A stretch of 64,000 nt of DNA. Source: Marinobacter zhanjiangensis (GTDB lineage: Bacteria; Pseudomonadota; Gammaproteobacteria; Pseudomonadales; Oleiphilaceae). This document shows, in pieces, positions 1 to 9,310 of this stretch. A model generated the notes under the pieces. It was not told where the DNA came from. It searched no databases and saw only the letters and a program-made list of their open reading frames with translations. The translations under genes were made by a program, and so were the position numbers. The first letter of the stretch is position 1. Each line of letters begins with the position of its first letter. Location of the stretch: positions 124,001-188,000 of the forward strand of contig NZ_BMXV01000004.1 in the NCBI RefSeq assembly GCF_014651935.1, in the 5' to 3' direction.

Positions 1-1
1 G

Positions 2-484
2 CTGGCCGGTGGTTGTGACGAGCTTCCGGAAGCTGCCGACCTCAGCGAAGACGAGCATGGCGCTATCTGTGAAAGCATTCGTGAAGACGGTGCCTTCATT
101 GAAGCCGGTGAGAACGACAACCTGATCGTTCAGAAGCTGATCGGCGACAAGGACATGTACGGCGTCTTCGGTTACAGCTTCCTGGAAGAAAACGCCGACC
201 GTCTGCAGGCTGCTGCGATCAACGGTGTTGAGCCGGAGCCCGAGCTGATTGCCCAGGACAAGTACCCGATTGCACGTTCCATGTTCTTCTATGTAAAGAA
301 GGCCCATCTGGGTGTGGTGCCGGGCATCGACGACTATGTTGCCGAGTTTGTCAGCCCCCGCGCTATGGGCCCGAACGGGTACCTGAAAGACGTTGGTCTG
401 ATCGTGCCGACTCGAGATTCGCTGATGGCTCTCCAGGACAAGGTTGACAACATGCCCAACCTGACTCTGGACGAACTGAAGTAA
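2..484 (+). CDS. pstS: Phosphate ABC transporter substrate-binding protein PstS (3' part only)
   Basis: This is the C-terminal 160 residues of the periplasmic phosphate-binding protein that feeds the PstCAB importer. The reading frame is open from base 2, so the start lies before the window. The visible part reads through YGVFGYSFLEENADRL, the C-terminal PstS region also found in phosphonate/phosphate-binding relatives, and ends at TAA 482-484. The assignment rests on this sequence plus its place directly upstream of pstC, pstA, pstB and phoU. The signal peptide and most ligand-binding loops cannot be seen. Confidence 0.85.
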   Translation: MAGGCDELPEAADLSEDEHGAICESIREDGAFIEAGENDNLIVQKLIGDKDMYGVFGYSFLEENADRLQAAAINGVEPEPELIAQDKYPIARSMFFYVKKAHLGVVPGIDDYVAEFVSPRAMGPNGYLKDVGLIVPTRDSLMALQDKVDNMPNLTLDELK

Positions 485-540
485 ACCGGGAACACTTCGG
501 TTTAAGCAGAGTGCAGGTCTTCCGGGGCCTGCACTCTTCT
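482..540 (+). terminator. Hairpins after pstS (attenuator or processing site)
   Basis: Two inverted repeats follow the pstS stop. The first has 7-bp arms (482-488 with 498-504). The second has perfect 10-bp arms (508-517 with 528-537), a 10-nt loop and a short pyrimidine stretch after it. The U-tract is weak, so partial termination or stabilisation of the pstS message is more likely than full termination. This arrangement would explain excess binding protein over permease, as is usual for ABC importers. Confidence 0.5.
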
Positions 541-624
541 GCGTTTGTATAGACAGTTGAAGTGAATTGCAGTTTCGAAACCAGTAAACTTCGCTCAAAT
601 TTGTAGTGAAAGACAGGAATTCTC

Positions 625-2013
625 ATGCAACCGGCAAACCTGCTTTTATTGACGATTGTGCTGGCGATGGTCGCCTACGGTCTGGGCTATGCCCGTTCCC
701 GGGCCCTGGCCGCGCCGCTTGGTGGTGTGCGCCACCTGAAGTCGTTGCCTGGCTACTATGGCGTTCGCGCGGCCGTCTGGTGCGGCCTTCCGGCGCTGAT
801 CATTCTCGCCTTGTGGGCCGTCTTTGAAGGCAAGGTGATTCAGATGATGGTGATTGGTTCACTGCCAGCAGACGTGGTGCCCGACTCGGCCGGCGAGGCC
901 AGCCTGCTGATGAGCAGGATCCAGAACGTCGCTAACGGGTCGCTACCACCGGCCATGGTTGACGGGCCGGTTGCCGGGGCGGCGGATTTGCTTAAATCGC
1001 TCCAGGCCCAGAGCCGGACGTATATGACGGGGCTGGTTATTTCCGTGGCGTTGCTCGCGGGTTTTCTTGGCTGGATCCGTATTCGGCCCCGGCTCAATGC
1101 CCGTAAGCAGGTGGAAGCGGTTCTTCGCGGGTTTTTCTTTACCTGCGCGGGTGTGGCCATTCTGACCACTGCTGGCATTGTCTTCTCGGTGGCCTTTGAA
1201 ACGTTCCGGTTTTTCGAGAGGGTGCCGTTTCTGGAGTTTTTCTTCGGCACGTCCTGGAGCCCGCAGACAGCGTTACGGACGGATCAGGTGGCCGCCGAGG
1301 GAGCTTTCGGTATGGTCCCCCTGTTTACCGGCACACTGTTGATTTCCGCCATTGCGTTACTGGTAGCTGTCCCGGTGGGGCTGCTGTCGGCTATTTACCT
1401 GTCTGAATATGCCAACAAACATGTGCGCAGCGTGGCCAAGCCGTTACTGGAGATGCTGGCGGGTATTCCGACGGTTGTTTACGGCTTCTTTGCGGCTCTG
1501 ACCGTGGCGCCGTTTATTGCCGACCTGGCGCCAGCCATCGGCCTTGAGGCCTCGTCCCAGAGCGCCCTTGCGGCCGGACTGGTAATGGGGATCATGATTA
1601 TCCCGTTTGTGTCCTCGTTGTCAGACGATGTTATCAATGCCGTGCCACAGACCATGAGAGACGGGTCGCTTGCCCTGGGGGCTACCCAGTCCGAGACCAT
1701 GGTCAAGGTGATCTTCCCGGCGGCCCTGCCCGGCATTATGGGGGGTATCCTGCTGGCGGCTTCCCGGGCGATTGGCGAAACCATGATTGTGGTGATGGCG
1801 GCGGGCCTGGCGGCCAACCTGACCGCGAACCCGCTGGAAACGGTTACCACGGTCACGGTGCAGATTGTCACCCTGCTGACCGGTGACCAGGAGTTTGACA
1901 GTGCCAAGACCCTGGCCGCGTTCGCGCTGGGTGCCATGCTCTTCCTCTCGACACTGCTGCTCAACGTGGTTGCCCTGAAAATTGTCCGCAAATATCGGGA
2001 ACAGTATGACTGA
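625..2013 (+). CDS. pstC: Phosphate ABC transporter permease PstC
   Basis: Inner-membrane subunit that forms the phosphate channel with PstA. The protein has 462 residues, against roughly 320 in E. coli PstC. The extra length is N-terminal: a membrane segment at about 5-27, another at about 52-72, a periplasmic stretch, and a third near 137-155 before the standard permease domain. The binding-protein-dependent permease (EAA) region is visible as DGSLALGATQSETMVKVIFP followed by AIGETM. ATG 625 follows a purine-rich stretch (AAAGACAGGA). The 3' end overlaps pstA by 8 bp, indicating translational coupling. Confidence 0.93.
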   Translation: MQPANLLLLTIVLAMVAYGLGYARSRALAAPLGGVRHLKSLPGYYGVRAAVWCGLPALIILALWAVFEGKVIQMMVIGSLPADVVPDSAGEASLLMSRIQNVANGSLPPAMVDGPVAGAADLLKSLQAQSRTYMTGLVISVALLAGFLGWIRIRPRLNARKQVEAVLRGFFFTCAGVAILTTAGIVFSVAFETFRFFERVPFLEFFFGTSWSPQTALRTDQVAAEGAFGMVPLFTGTLLISAIALLVAVPVGLLSAIYLSEYANKHVRSVAKPLLEMLAGIPTVVYGFFAALTVAPFIADLAPAIGLEASSQSALAAGLVMGIMIIPFVSSLSDDVINAVPQTMRDGSLALGATQSETMVKVIFPAALPGIMGGILLAASRAIGETMIVVMAAGLAANLTANPLETVTTVTVQIVTLLTGDQEFDSAKTLAAFALGAMLFLSTLLLNVVALKIVRKYREQYD

Positions 2014-3280
2014 TCAAACTCAACAAGCAGAGCGGGTACGCCGTTCGCTCAAGCGTCGCTATCGCAAGGAAAGCCGTTTCCGGGCCTATGGCATGCTGGC
2101 CATCGCCATTGCCCTTGGTGCCCTGGCAGTCCTGTTTGCCGATATCATTGGCAAGGGCTATGCCGGCTTCCTGAAAACCACGATCACCCTCGAGGTGGAC
2201 CTGGATCCGGAAGTGATGTACCTGGATGATCCGACGGATCCCAAGCAGGTGCGTATGGCCGACTTTGTGGCGCCGCTTGTGGCTGCGGCGGATGATGCGC
2301 TGCCGGGTGCCACCGAGGAAGATCAGGATGCCCTGCGCCGGCTGATCAACCCTTACGCCTCCACCGAACTTCGTGCTGCACTGGAGCAGAACCCGGAGTG
2401 GATGGGCACCACCCGGACCATGACGTTCCTGGCCCATAGCAACGTCGACGTCTATGTGAAACACGAGGATGACGCTGCGTACTCCATCAAATTGTCGGAG
2501 CAGCAGCAGGCCTGGGTGGATGACCTTGTCGAGCGTGGTCTGGTCGACACCAGTTTCAATGACGTGTTTTTCACCAATGGCGATTCCCGGGATCCCGCCA
2601 AGGCCGGTGTGCTCGGTGCCATCGTTGGTTCCTTGTTGACCATGATCATCACGCTGCTGCTGTCTTTCCCGATTGGCGTTGCGGCCGCCATTTATCTGGA
2701 AGAGTTTGCCCCGAGGAACAAGATCACTGATTTTATTGAGGTCAACATCAACAACCTGGCCGCGGTGCCATCGATTATCTTCGGTCTGCTGGGTCTGGCA
2801 GTATTCATCAATCTGTTTGGCATGCCCCGTTCCGTTCCGTTTGTCGGCGGTCTGGTACTGACCCTGATGACGCTGCCGACCATCATTATCTCCAGCCGTG
2901 CTGCCATCCAGAGTGTGCCGCCCTCGATTCGTGAAGCCGCCGAAGGGGTTGGCGCTTCCAAGATGCAGGTGGTTCTGCACCATGTGTTGCCGCTGGCGCT
3001 ACCTGGCATGATGACAGGGTCGATCATCGGTATGGCCCAGGCCCTGGGCGAGACAGCGCCCCTGCTGTTGATTGGCATGGTGGCATTTATTGTTGACCCG
3101 CCCACTGGCTTTTTCGATGCTTCCACGGTGTTGCCGGTGCAGGTGTTTCTGTGGGCGGGTAGCCCGGAGCTGGCCTTTATTGAACGGGCGTCCGCAGCCA
3201 TCATGGTGCTGCTGGCCTTCCTGATGAGTATGAACGCACTGGCGATCTGGCTGCGCAAGCGGCTTGAGCGTCGCTGGTAA
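2006..3280 (+). CDS. pstA: Phosphate ABC transporter permease PstA
   Basis: Second permease subunit of the phosphate importer, 424 residues, against about 296 in E. coli. After one membrane segment (about 28-50) comes a large periplasmic region of about 150 residues, the DUF3333-type N-terminal extension found in some proteobacterial PstA proteins. The permease domain follows from about residue 200 and has the EAA-type loop [20 protein letters not shown] and then [10 protein letters not shown] chose ATG 2006 over a TTG eight codons upstream because it gives the usual short overlap with pstC. pstB starts 11 bp downstream. Confidence 0.92.
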   Translation: MTDQTQQAERVRRSLKRRYRKESRFRAYGMLAIAIALGALAVLFADIIGKGYAGFLKTTITLEVDLDPEVMYLDDPTDPKQVRMADFVAPLVAAADDALPGATEEDQDALRRLINPYASTELRAALEQNPEWMGTTRTMTFLAHSNVDVYVKHEDDAAYSIKLSEQQQAWVDDLVERGLVDTSFNDVFFTNGDSRDPAKAGVLGAIVGSLLTMIITLLLSFPIGVAAAIYLEEFAPRNKITDFIEVNINNLAAVPSIIFGLLGLAVFINLFGMPRSVPFVGGLVLTLMTLPTIIISSRAAIQSVPPSIREAAEGVGASKMQVVLHHVLPLALPGMMTGSIIGMAQALGETAPLLLIGMVAFIVDPPTGFFDASTVLPVQVFLWAGSPELAFIERASAAIMVLLAFLMSMNALAIWLRKRLERRW

Positions 3281-3291
3281 GGAGAATTGAC

Positions 3292-4191
3292 ATGAACACG
3301 ATGAATCCGAGTATTGCAGCGAAAGCTGGCGCCGGGGAGCAGGAACCAGCGATTGCGGTACCCGAAAGCAGGCCAGAGGATACGGTGATCGAGGAAGGCA
3401 AGACGGTGGGAAAGCCGTTTGCCGGCGATGCTGACAGTCCCAAATTCAAGCTCCGTAACGTCAGTGTTTCCTATGGCAATGACCGCGCCATCAAGGATAT
3501 CAGTCTCGATATTCGCCGAAATGAGGTTATCTCCTTTATTGGTCCGTCCGGCTGCGGCAAAACGACGTTCCTGCGCTGTCTGAATCGCATGAACGACAGC
3601 ATCGAGATCTGTCGTGTCACCGGCAAGCTGATGCTGGACGGCGAGGATATCTACCAGTCGAAGAAGGATGTCGTCGAGCTTCGAGCTCGCGTGGGCATGG
3701 TGTTCCAGAAGCCGAACCCGTTCCCCAAGTCCATCTATGACAACGTGGCTTATGGCCCCAAGATTCACGGCCTTGCAAACCGCAAGTCAGAGCTGGACGA
3801 GATTGTCGAAAACAGCCTTCGCAAGGCGGGTCTCTGGGATGAGGTGAAGGACCGCCTGGATGCTGTGGCAACCGGTATGTCCGGCGGCCAGCAACAGCGT
3901 TTGTGCATTGCGCGGGCCATTGCCGTCAGCCCCGAGGTGATCCTGATGGATGAGCCCTGTTCTGCGCTGGATCCCATCGCTACCGCGAAAGTGGAGGAAC
4001 TCATCTCGGAAATGTCGGAAAGCTATACTATTGTTATTGTGACCCACTCGATGCAGCAGGCCGCCCGCGTGTCTCATCGCACCGCCTACTTCCATATGGG
4101 CCACCTGGTGGAAGTTAACGAGACCAACAAGGTGTTTACAGCGCCCGAACATGAACTGACCGAGTCGTACATTACTGGTCGCTTTGGCTAA
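3292..4191 (+). CDS. pstB: Phosphate ABC transporter ATP-binding protein PstB
   Basis: Cytoplasmic ATPase that drives phosphate import through PstCA. Walker A is GPSGCGKTT at residues 84-92, the ABC signature SGGQQ is at 197-201, and Walker B VILMDEP is at 216-222. The 299-residue protein has about 50 extra N-terminal residues of low complexity before the first beta strand ([12 protein letters not shown]); E. coli PstB is about 257. ATG 3292 has a good GGAGAA ribosome site 6-7 bp upstream. Confidence 0.96.
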   Translation: MNTMNPSIAAKAGAGEQEPAIAVPESRPEDTVIEEGKTVGKPFAGDADSPKFKLRNVSVSYGNDRAIKDISLDIRRNEVISFIGPSGCGKTTFLRCLNRMNDSIEICRVTGKLMLDGEDIYQSKKDVVELRARVGMVFQKPNPFPKSIYDNVAYGPKIHGLANRKSELDEIVENSLRKAGLWDEVKDRLDAVATGMSGGQQQRLCIARAIAVSPEVILMDEPCSALDPIATAKVEELISEMSESYTIVIVTHSMQQAARVSHRTAYFHMGHLVEVNETNKVFTAPEHELTESYITGRFG

Positions 4192-4218
4192 ACAGGTCGC
4201 GATTTCGAGGAGAAGAAC

Positions 4219-4941
4219 ATGCCCAAGAGCAAAGACGATATGTATGGGGATCACATTTCCCATCAGTTCAATGACGACCTGGCCAACCTGAAGAACGATT
4301 TCCTCAAGATGGGCGGCCTGGTTGAACAACAGACCATCGACGCGGTCAACGCGCTGATTGACGGTGACGGCTGGGCCGCGGACGAGATCCGCGCCCGGGA
4401 CCGGATCGTCGACAATATGGAAAAGGATTTGGACGAGGAGGCCACCCAGCTTATCGCCCGCCGCCAGCCCGCGGCCCGGGACCTGCGCCTGGTGATCGCC
4501 GTGATCAAGATGGTGTCGGACCTGGAACGTGTGGGTGACGAGGCGAAAAAAATTGCCAAGTTTGCCCTGACCCTCGCCGAGGAAGGCCATGCGCCACGGG
4601 GCTACGTGGAAGTCCGCCATATTGCCAATCACGTAACCACCATGCTGAACGAGGCACTGGATGCCTTCTCTCGGCTGGATTCAACCCAGGCGCTGAAGAT
4701 CATCCGCGAAGACAAGCGCGTGGACGAGGAATACCAGGCCGCAACCCGCACACTGCTCACGTTCATGATGGAGGATAGTCGCAATATCTCCCGCTGTATG
4801 TCGGTAATGTGGGTACTGCGTGCTCTGGAGCGGGTGGGTGACCATGCCTGCAACATTGCCGAGAACGTCATCTACATGGTGGAGGGCGAGGATGTGCGCC
4901 ATACCCCGGTGGAGGAGGCGGCCAAGATCGTCGGGCCGTAA
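4219..4941 (+). CDS. phoU: Phosphate signalling protein PhoU
   Basis: PhoU links the Pst transporter to the PhoR/PhoB two-component system and restrains Pho regulon expression when phosphate is plentiful. The 240-residue sequence contains two PhoU helical-bundle repeats with the metal-binding type motifs DLERVGDEAKKIA (first) and ALERVGDHACNIAENVIY (second). It begins 27 bp after pstB behind a GAGGAGAAG ribosome site and closes the pst operon. phoBR is not in the window. Confidence 0.95.
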   Translation: MPKSKDDMYGDHISHQFNDDLANLKNDFLKMGGLVEQQTIDAVNALIDGDGWAADEIRARDRIVDNMEKDLDEEATQLIARRQPAARDLRLVIAVIKMVSDLERVGDEAKKIAKFALTLAEEGHAPRGYVEVRHIANHVTTMLNEALDAFSRLDSTQALKIIREDKRVDEEYQAATRTLLTFMMEDSRNISRCMSVMWVLRALERVGDHACNIAENVIYMVEGEDVRHTPVEEAAKIVGP

Positions 4942-5081
4942 AGCGCCGGCGGGTTCGTTAGCCGTCTCGGGTGAGCACTGCCAGGTTGATGATTCTGGCA
5001 CGGATTTGCGATCGTTGCCGCTGACTTAGCGGTGACCGGCACAATGGTCTAATCTTGGAGAAATTCCATTGGATCCTGGAT

Positions 5082-6596
5082 ATGGCTCCGGACTCTGCTT
5101 CCCCACAGGACATTGAGAATTCGCCGGGGCTGCTCGAGGAGCTGGCCGCCGGTGTGCCCGGTATCCTGTTCAGCTACTGGCTGAGTGCAGACACAACCCG
5201 GCGCAGTTTTCCGTTTATCAGCAGCCGGGTCAACGATCTGTTAGGTGTCTCTGTGCAGACGCTGAAGCATGATGCCAGGGCCATGTCCTCGTTACTGCAT
5301 CCCGAGGAAGTCAGCGGTCTGTTGCCCTCCCTGCTCGAGTCCGCCCGCACTCTGGAGCCCTGGCACTACCAGGCCCGGATCCGGCTCAGGGACGGTACTT
5401 ACCGCTGGTTTGAAGGGCACTCGTTACCCCGGCGGCTGGACGATGGTAGCACCCTCTGGTTCGGCCAGTTCACGGACATCCAGCAGCACAAAGAGCTGGA
5501 GTTCGGGCTCCGCGAAAGTGAAGCGGAAGCGGACTACCAGCTTCGGTTCCACAAGCTGATTGCCAGTCTGTCTTCGGATTTCATCAATTCGGCCATCGGC
5601 GATATCGATCATGAGATCAGTCGCTTCCTGGCCCGTATCGGGGGCTTCTTCGAGGTGGACCGGGTCTATGTGTACCGGTTTTCCGAGGATCTGACCCGCA
5701 TGACCAACACCCACGAATGGTGTCGGCAAGGAGTTGACGAAGTCAGGGGCACTCAGCAGGATGTGGATATCACCGGCTTTCAGTGGTGGCAACAGCAGAC
5801 CCACGATGTGCTGCAGCAAAACCGGGTGGTGTTTATCGAGGATGTCCGTCAGCTGCCGGAACATGCGATGGCGGAACGGCAATTGCTGGCGGAGCAGAAT
5901 GTGGCTGCCATGTTCTGCATTCCCATTGTGGTCCTTGGCCGTGTGGAAGGCTTCTTCGGCATGGACTCGCTGACCGTGAGAAGCTGGCGACGTGATCTCT
6001 CCGACCTGCTGATTCTGGTGGCCAACCTGCTTTCCCAGGCCCTGGAACGCTACCGCCTGGAGCAGGAACTGCTCAACCAGTCCATTCTTGACCCGCTTAC
6101 CGGTATTCACAACCGTCGTTACCTTGAACCCCGGGTGGAAGAAATGCTGGCCCATTACCAGCGCACTGGTGAAGGCTTTGCCCTGGCCATGCTGGATATC
6201 GATCACTTCAAGCAGGTTAACGATGTTTTTGGTCATCTCGCGGGTGATCATGTTCTGCAGCGTTTCGCCGGCCTGCTGCAGGATCAGTGTCGTGGCACGG
6301 ATATCGCTGCCCGCTATGGGGGCGAGGAGTTCGTGGTGGCGCTGGCGGATGTATCGCCGGAGAGTGCCTCCAGTGGATTGGCGCGGGTACTGGAGCTGGT
6401 CCGGGCGCTCGAGGTCACCTTCCACGGTCAGGCCATCAGGGTCACCGCCAGCGCGGGCCTGGTGCATGTCACCGAGCTTTCTCCGACAAGCCTCAGCCCG
6501 GATTCACTGATCACCGAGGCTGATCGTCGCCTGTACCGGGCCAAGGCGGCCGGCAGGAACTGTCTGGTTGATGCATCAGCATCATCACGACTATAA
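5082..6596 (+). CDS. PAS-GAF-GGDEF diguanylate cyclase
   Basis: Predicted soluble c-di-GMP synthase. From the ATG at 5082 it has 504 residues: a PAS fold (about 25-135, with GTYRWFEGHS and FGQFTDIQQHKELE), a GAF-like domain (about 160-320), and a GGDEF domain with the active motif GGEEF at 413-417. An intact inhibitory I-site (RGTD) sits five residues before it, so product inhibition is expected. No membrane segment is visible, so the signal should be cytoplasmic. A TTG at 5055 would add nine residues; the start is uncertain. Being next to phoU does not by itself imply Pho control. Confidence 0.9.
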   Translation: MAPDSASPQDIENSPGLLEELAAGVPGILFSYWLSADTTRRSFPFISSRVNDLLGVSVQTLKHDARAMSSLLHPEEVSGLLPSLLESARTLEPWHYQARIRLRDGTYRWFEGHSLPRRLDDGSTLWFGQFTDIQQHKELEFGLRESEAEADYQLRFHKLIASLSSDFINSAIGDIDHEISRFLARIGGFFEVDRVYVYRFSEDLTRMTNTHEWCRQGVDEVRGTQQDVDITGFQWWQQQTHDVLQQNRVVFIEDVRQLPEHAMAERQLLAEQNVAAMFCIPIVVLGRVEGFFGMDSLTVRSWRRDLSDLLILVANLLSQALERYRLEQELLNQSILDPLTGIHNRRYLEPRVEEMLAHYQRTGEGFALAMLDIDHFKQVNDVFGHLAGDHVLQRFAGLLQDQCRGTDIAARYGGEEFVVALADVSPESASSGLARVLELVRALEVTFHGQAIRVTASAGLVHVTELSPTSLSPDSLITEADRRLYRAKAAGRNCLVDASASSRL

Positions 6597-6671
6597 GAAA
6601 ACCGTATTTCACTTTATATTACCTTCCAGTATATGCTTAGAACCAACGCATAGTTCCCGGGAGGTAATACC

Positions 6672-7538
6672 ATGTCCAGTCCCATCGTTCAGCACTTCTT
6701 CGACGAGCCCACCAACACCTTCAGTTATGTGGTCCGTGATCCTGACAGCAACGCCTGCGCCATTCTCGATTCGGTTCTCGACTTCGACTACGCGGCGGGT
6801 AGAACCGATGTGCGCTCGGCGAACGAAATCATCGACTATGTGCGGGGCGAGGGCCTGTCCGTGGAATGGGTGCTGGAAACCCATGTTCATGCGGACCACC
6901 TGTCCGCGGCCCCCTACCTGCACGAGGAGCTCGGCGGGCGTACCGGCATTGGCGCCCGTATTACCGATGTGCAGGATATCTTTGGCAAGGCCTTCAATGC
7001 CGGTACCGACTTTGCCCGCGACGGCAGTCAGTTCGACCGCCTGTTCGAGGAAGGGGACACCTTCTCTATTGGCGGTCTCGAAGGGCGGGTATTGCACACC
7101 CCGGGCCACACCCCGGCCTGCCTGACCTACGTCATTGGTGACGCTGCTTTTGTAGGCGATACCCTGTTCATGCCGGACTACGGAACTGCCCGCTGTGATT
7201 TCCCCGGTGGCGATGCCCGCACCCTGTACCGGTCCATCCAGAAGGTATTGAGCCTGCCGCCGCAAACCCGCATCTTTCTTTGCCACGACTACCAGTCACC
7301 GGGCCGCAAAACCTACCATCACATGACCACGGTGGCGGAACAGCGGGAAGCCAATGTTCATGTTCATGAAGGTGTCAGTGAAGACGAATTCGTGAAGATG
7401 CGCACGGAACGGGATGCCACTCTCGGTATGCCCCGGCTGATCCTGCCTTCGGTGCAGGTGAATATGAGGGCCGGACACATGCCGCCGGCGGAGGATAACG
7501 GTCAGGTTTACCTGAAAGTGCCCGTCAACCGGTTCTGA
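6672..7538 (+). CDS. MBL-fold hydrolase, ETHE1/Blh persulfide dioxygenase-like
   Basis: Metallo-beta-lactamase fold protein of 288 residues. The metal motif HxHxDH is HVHADH at 71-76; later ligands appear in HTPGHTPACL, in VGDTLF and in CHDYQ. The sequence (TRIFLCHDYQ, EDEFVKMRTERDATLGMP) matches the ETHE1-like/Blh branch, in which members oxidise glutathione persulfide to sulfite. Substrate assignment is inferred. ATG 6672 has a strong GGGAGG ribosome site. A SulP anion transporter starts 11 bp downstream, which agrees with sulfur oxidation followed by oxyanion movement. No BigR-type regulator or DUF442 rhodanese is next to it. Confidence 0.85.
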   Translation: MSSPIVQHFFDEPTNTFSYVVRDPDSNACAILDSVLDFDYAAGRTDVRSANEIIDYVRGEGLSVEWVLETHVHADHLSAAPYLHEELGGRTGIGARITDVQDIFGKAFNAGTDFARDGSQFDRLFEEGDTFSIGGLEGRVLHTPGHTPACLTYVIGDAAFVGDTLFMPDYGTARCDFPGGDARTLYRSIQKVLSLPPQTRIFLCHDYQSPGRKTYHHMTTVAEQREANVHVHEGVSEDEFVKMRTERDATLGMPRLILPSVQVNMRAGHMPPAEDNGQVYLKVPVNRF

Positions 7539-7549
7539 GGCCGGCCCAC

Positions 7550-9310
7550 GTGAAGCTGACCCGTTTCCTGCCGCTACTGGACTGGCTGCCGCGGTACAGT
7601 CGGGCTGTCCTGGCCCGCGACCTGCTGGCGGCGGTGATCGTCACCGTCATGCTGATACCCCAGTCGCTGGCTTACGCCATGCTGGCCGGGCTGCCGCCGC
7701 AGGTGGGGCTCTACGCCAGCATGCTGCCACTGCTGCTGTACGCGATCTTCGGCTCCAGTCGCACCCTGTCGGTGGGCCCGGTCGCGGTTGCCTCGTTGAT
7801 GACGGCGGCAGCCCTGGGCAAGCTGTTCGAGCCCGGCTCTGGTGACTACATTGCCGGTGCCGTACTGCTGGCGGTGATGTCGGGCCTGATGCTGGTGCTG
7901 ATGGGTGTGTTCCGGCTGGGATTCCTGGCCAATTTCCTCAGCCATCCGGTCATTTCCGGCTTTATTACCGCCTCGGGACTGGTGATCGCCGCCAGTCAGC
8001 TCAGGCACCTGCTGGGGGTGAATGGCGGTGGGCACAACCTGCTGGAGTTGGTCAGAGGACTTTACGGACAGCTGGGCCAAAGTCACTGGCCCACAGTGAT
8101 CATCGGGGCCGGTGCCCTGGTGTTTCTGCTGGCGGCCCGGCGTTATCTGCAACCCTTGCTGGTACGCCTGGGGCTCTCCACGTCAACTGCCGCCATGCTC
8201 ACAAAGACTGCACCGATACTTGCAGTGGTGGTGACCACGCTGGTGACCTGGTGGCTGCGCCTGGATCAGACCGGCGTTGCGGTGGTGGGAGACATTCCCG
8301 GCGGCCTGCCGGCGCTGGTGATGCCGTCACTGGATATCACACTTTGGCAGCAGCTGTTCATGAGCGCACTGCTGATCAGTGTGGTGGGGTTTGTGGAGTC
8401 GGTGTCGGTGGGTCAGACCCTGGCCGCCAAGCGCCGCCAGCGGATCGACCCGGACCAGGAGCTGGTAGGGCTGGGGGCCGCCAATCTGGGGGCGGGTTTC
8501 TCGGGGGGCATGCCGGTGACCGGTGGCTTCTCCCGCTCCGTGGTGAACTTTGACGCCGGAGCAGAAACCCCGGCGGCCGGTGCCTTTACCGCAGTGGGCA
8601 TTGCCCTGGCCACGCTGCTGCTGACCCCCGCCATCGCCATGCTGCCGGTGGCCACCCTGGCCGCCACCATTATCGTGGCGGTGTCCAGCCTGATTGATTT
8701 TCGTGCCGTGGTCCGCACCTGGCGTTATTCCCGGGCGGACTTCCTGGCCATGCTGGCCACCATTGTGCTGACCCTGGTCTATAGTGTGGAAGCCGGCATC
8801 CTCGCCGGGGTGGGGCTCTCTCTGGGGCTGTTCCTCTACCGCACCAGCCGGCCCCACAGCGCGGTGCTGGGCCGGGTGCCGGGCACCGAGCATTTCCGCA
8901 ATGTACGCCGCCATCAGGTGGAAACCCGTCCGGAGCTGGTCATGCTGCGGGTGGATGAGAGTCTTTATTTCGCCAATGCCCGTTTTCTGGAAGACTGCGT
9001 GCTGGATCTGGTCAGCAGCCGGCCGGAACTGAAGCATCTGGTGCTGGTATGCCCGGCCGTGAATCTGATCGACGCCTCGGCCCTGGAGAGCCTGGAGGTG
9101 ATCAACGAGCGCCTTGAAAACAGTGGCGTGCGATTGCATCTGTCTGAGGTGAAGGGGCCGGTCATGGACCGTCTGCAGGGGACCAGTTTTCTGGAGCGGC
9201 TGACCGGTCAGATCTACCTGACCAATTTCCAGGCCTGGCAGGCGCTGGGGCAAGATTCACGGATGTCCACCGAGCAGGCGCTGGCGAGTGACATCGGCAA
9301 GAATGCGTAA
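7550..9310 (+). CDS. SulP family inorganic anion transporter with STAS domain
   Basis: Inner-membrane anion carrier, 586 residues, with 10 or more hydrophobic segments across residues 1-430 and a C-terminal STAS domain (about 445-560). The SulP signature region is LLAAVIVTVMLIPQSLAYAM near the N-terminus. STAS features include VILRVDE-like and LVCPAVNLIDASALESLE strands, with a DASA loop. The start is GTG at 7550. It probably shares a transcript with the upstream persulfide dioxygenase-like gene, so sulfate, sulfite or bicarbonate are candidate substrates. Its last 54 bases overlap the convergent gene at 9257-11866. Confidence 0.92.
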   Translation: MKLTRFLPLLDWLPRYSRAVLARDLLAAVIVTVMLIPQSLAYAMLAGLPPQVGLYASMLPLLLYAIFGSSRTLSVGPVAVASLMTAAALGKLFEPGSGDYIAGAVLLAVMSGLMLVLMGVFRLGFLANFLSHPVISGFITASGLVIAASQLRHLLGVNGGGHNLLELVRGLYGQLGQSHWPTVIIGAGALVFLLAARRYLQPLLVRLGLSTSTAAMLTKTAPILAVVVTTLVTWWLRLDQTGVAVVGDIPGGLPALVMPSLDITLWQQLFMSALLISVVGFVESVSVGQTLAAKRRQRIDPDQELVGLGAANLGAGFSGGMPVTGGFSRSVVNFDAGAETPAAGAFTAVGIALATLLLTPAIAMLPVATLAATIIVAVSSLIDFRAVVRTWRYSRADFLAMLATIVLTLVYSVEAGILAGVGLSLGLFLYRTSRPHSAVLGRVPGTEHFRNVRRHQVETRPELVMLRVDESLYFANARFLEDCVLDLVSSRPELKHLVLVCPAVNLIDASALESLEVINERLENSGVRLHLSEVKGPVMDRLQGTSFLERLTGQIYLTNFQAWQALGQDSRMSTEQALASDIGKNA

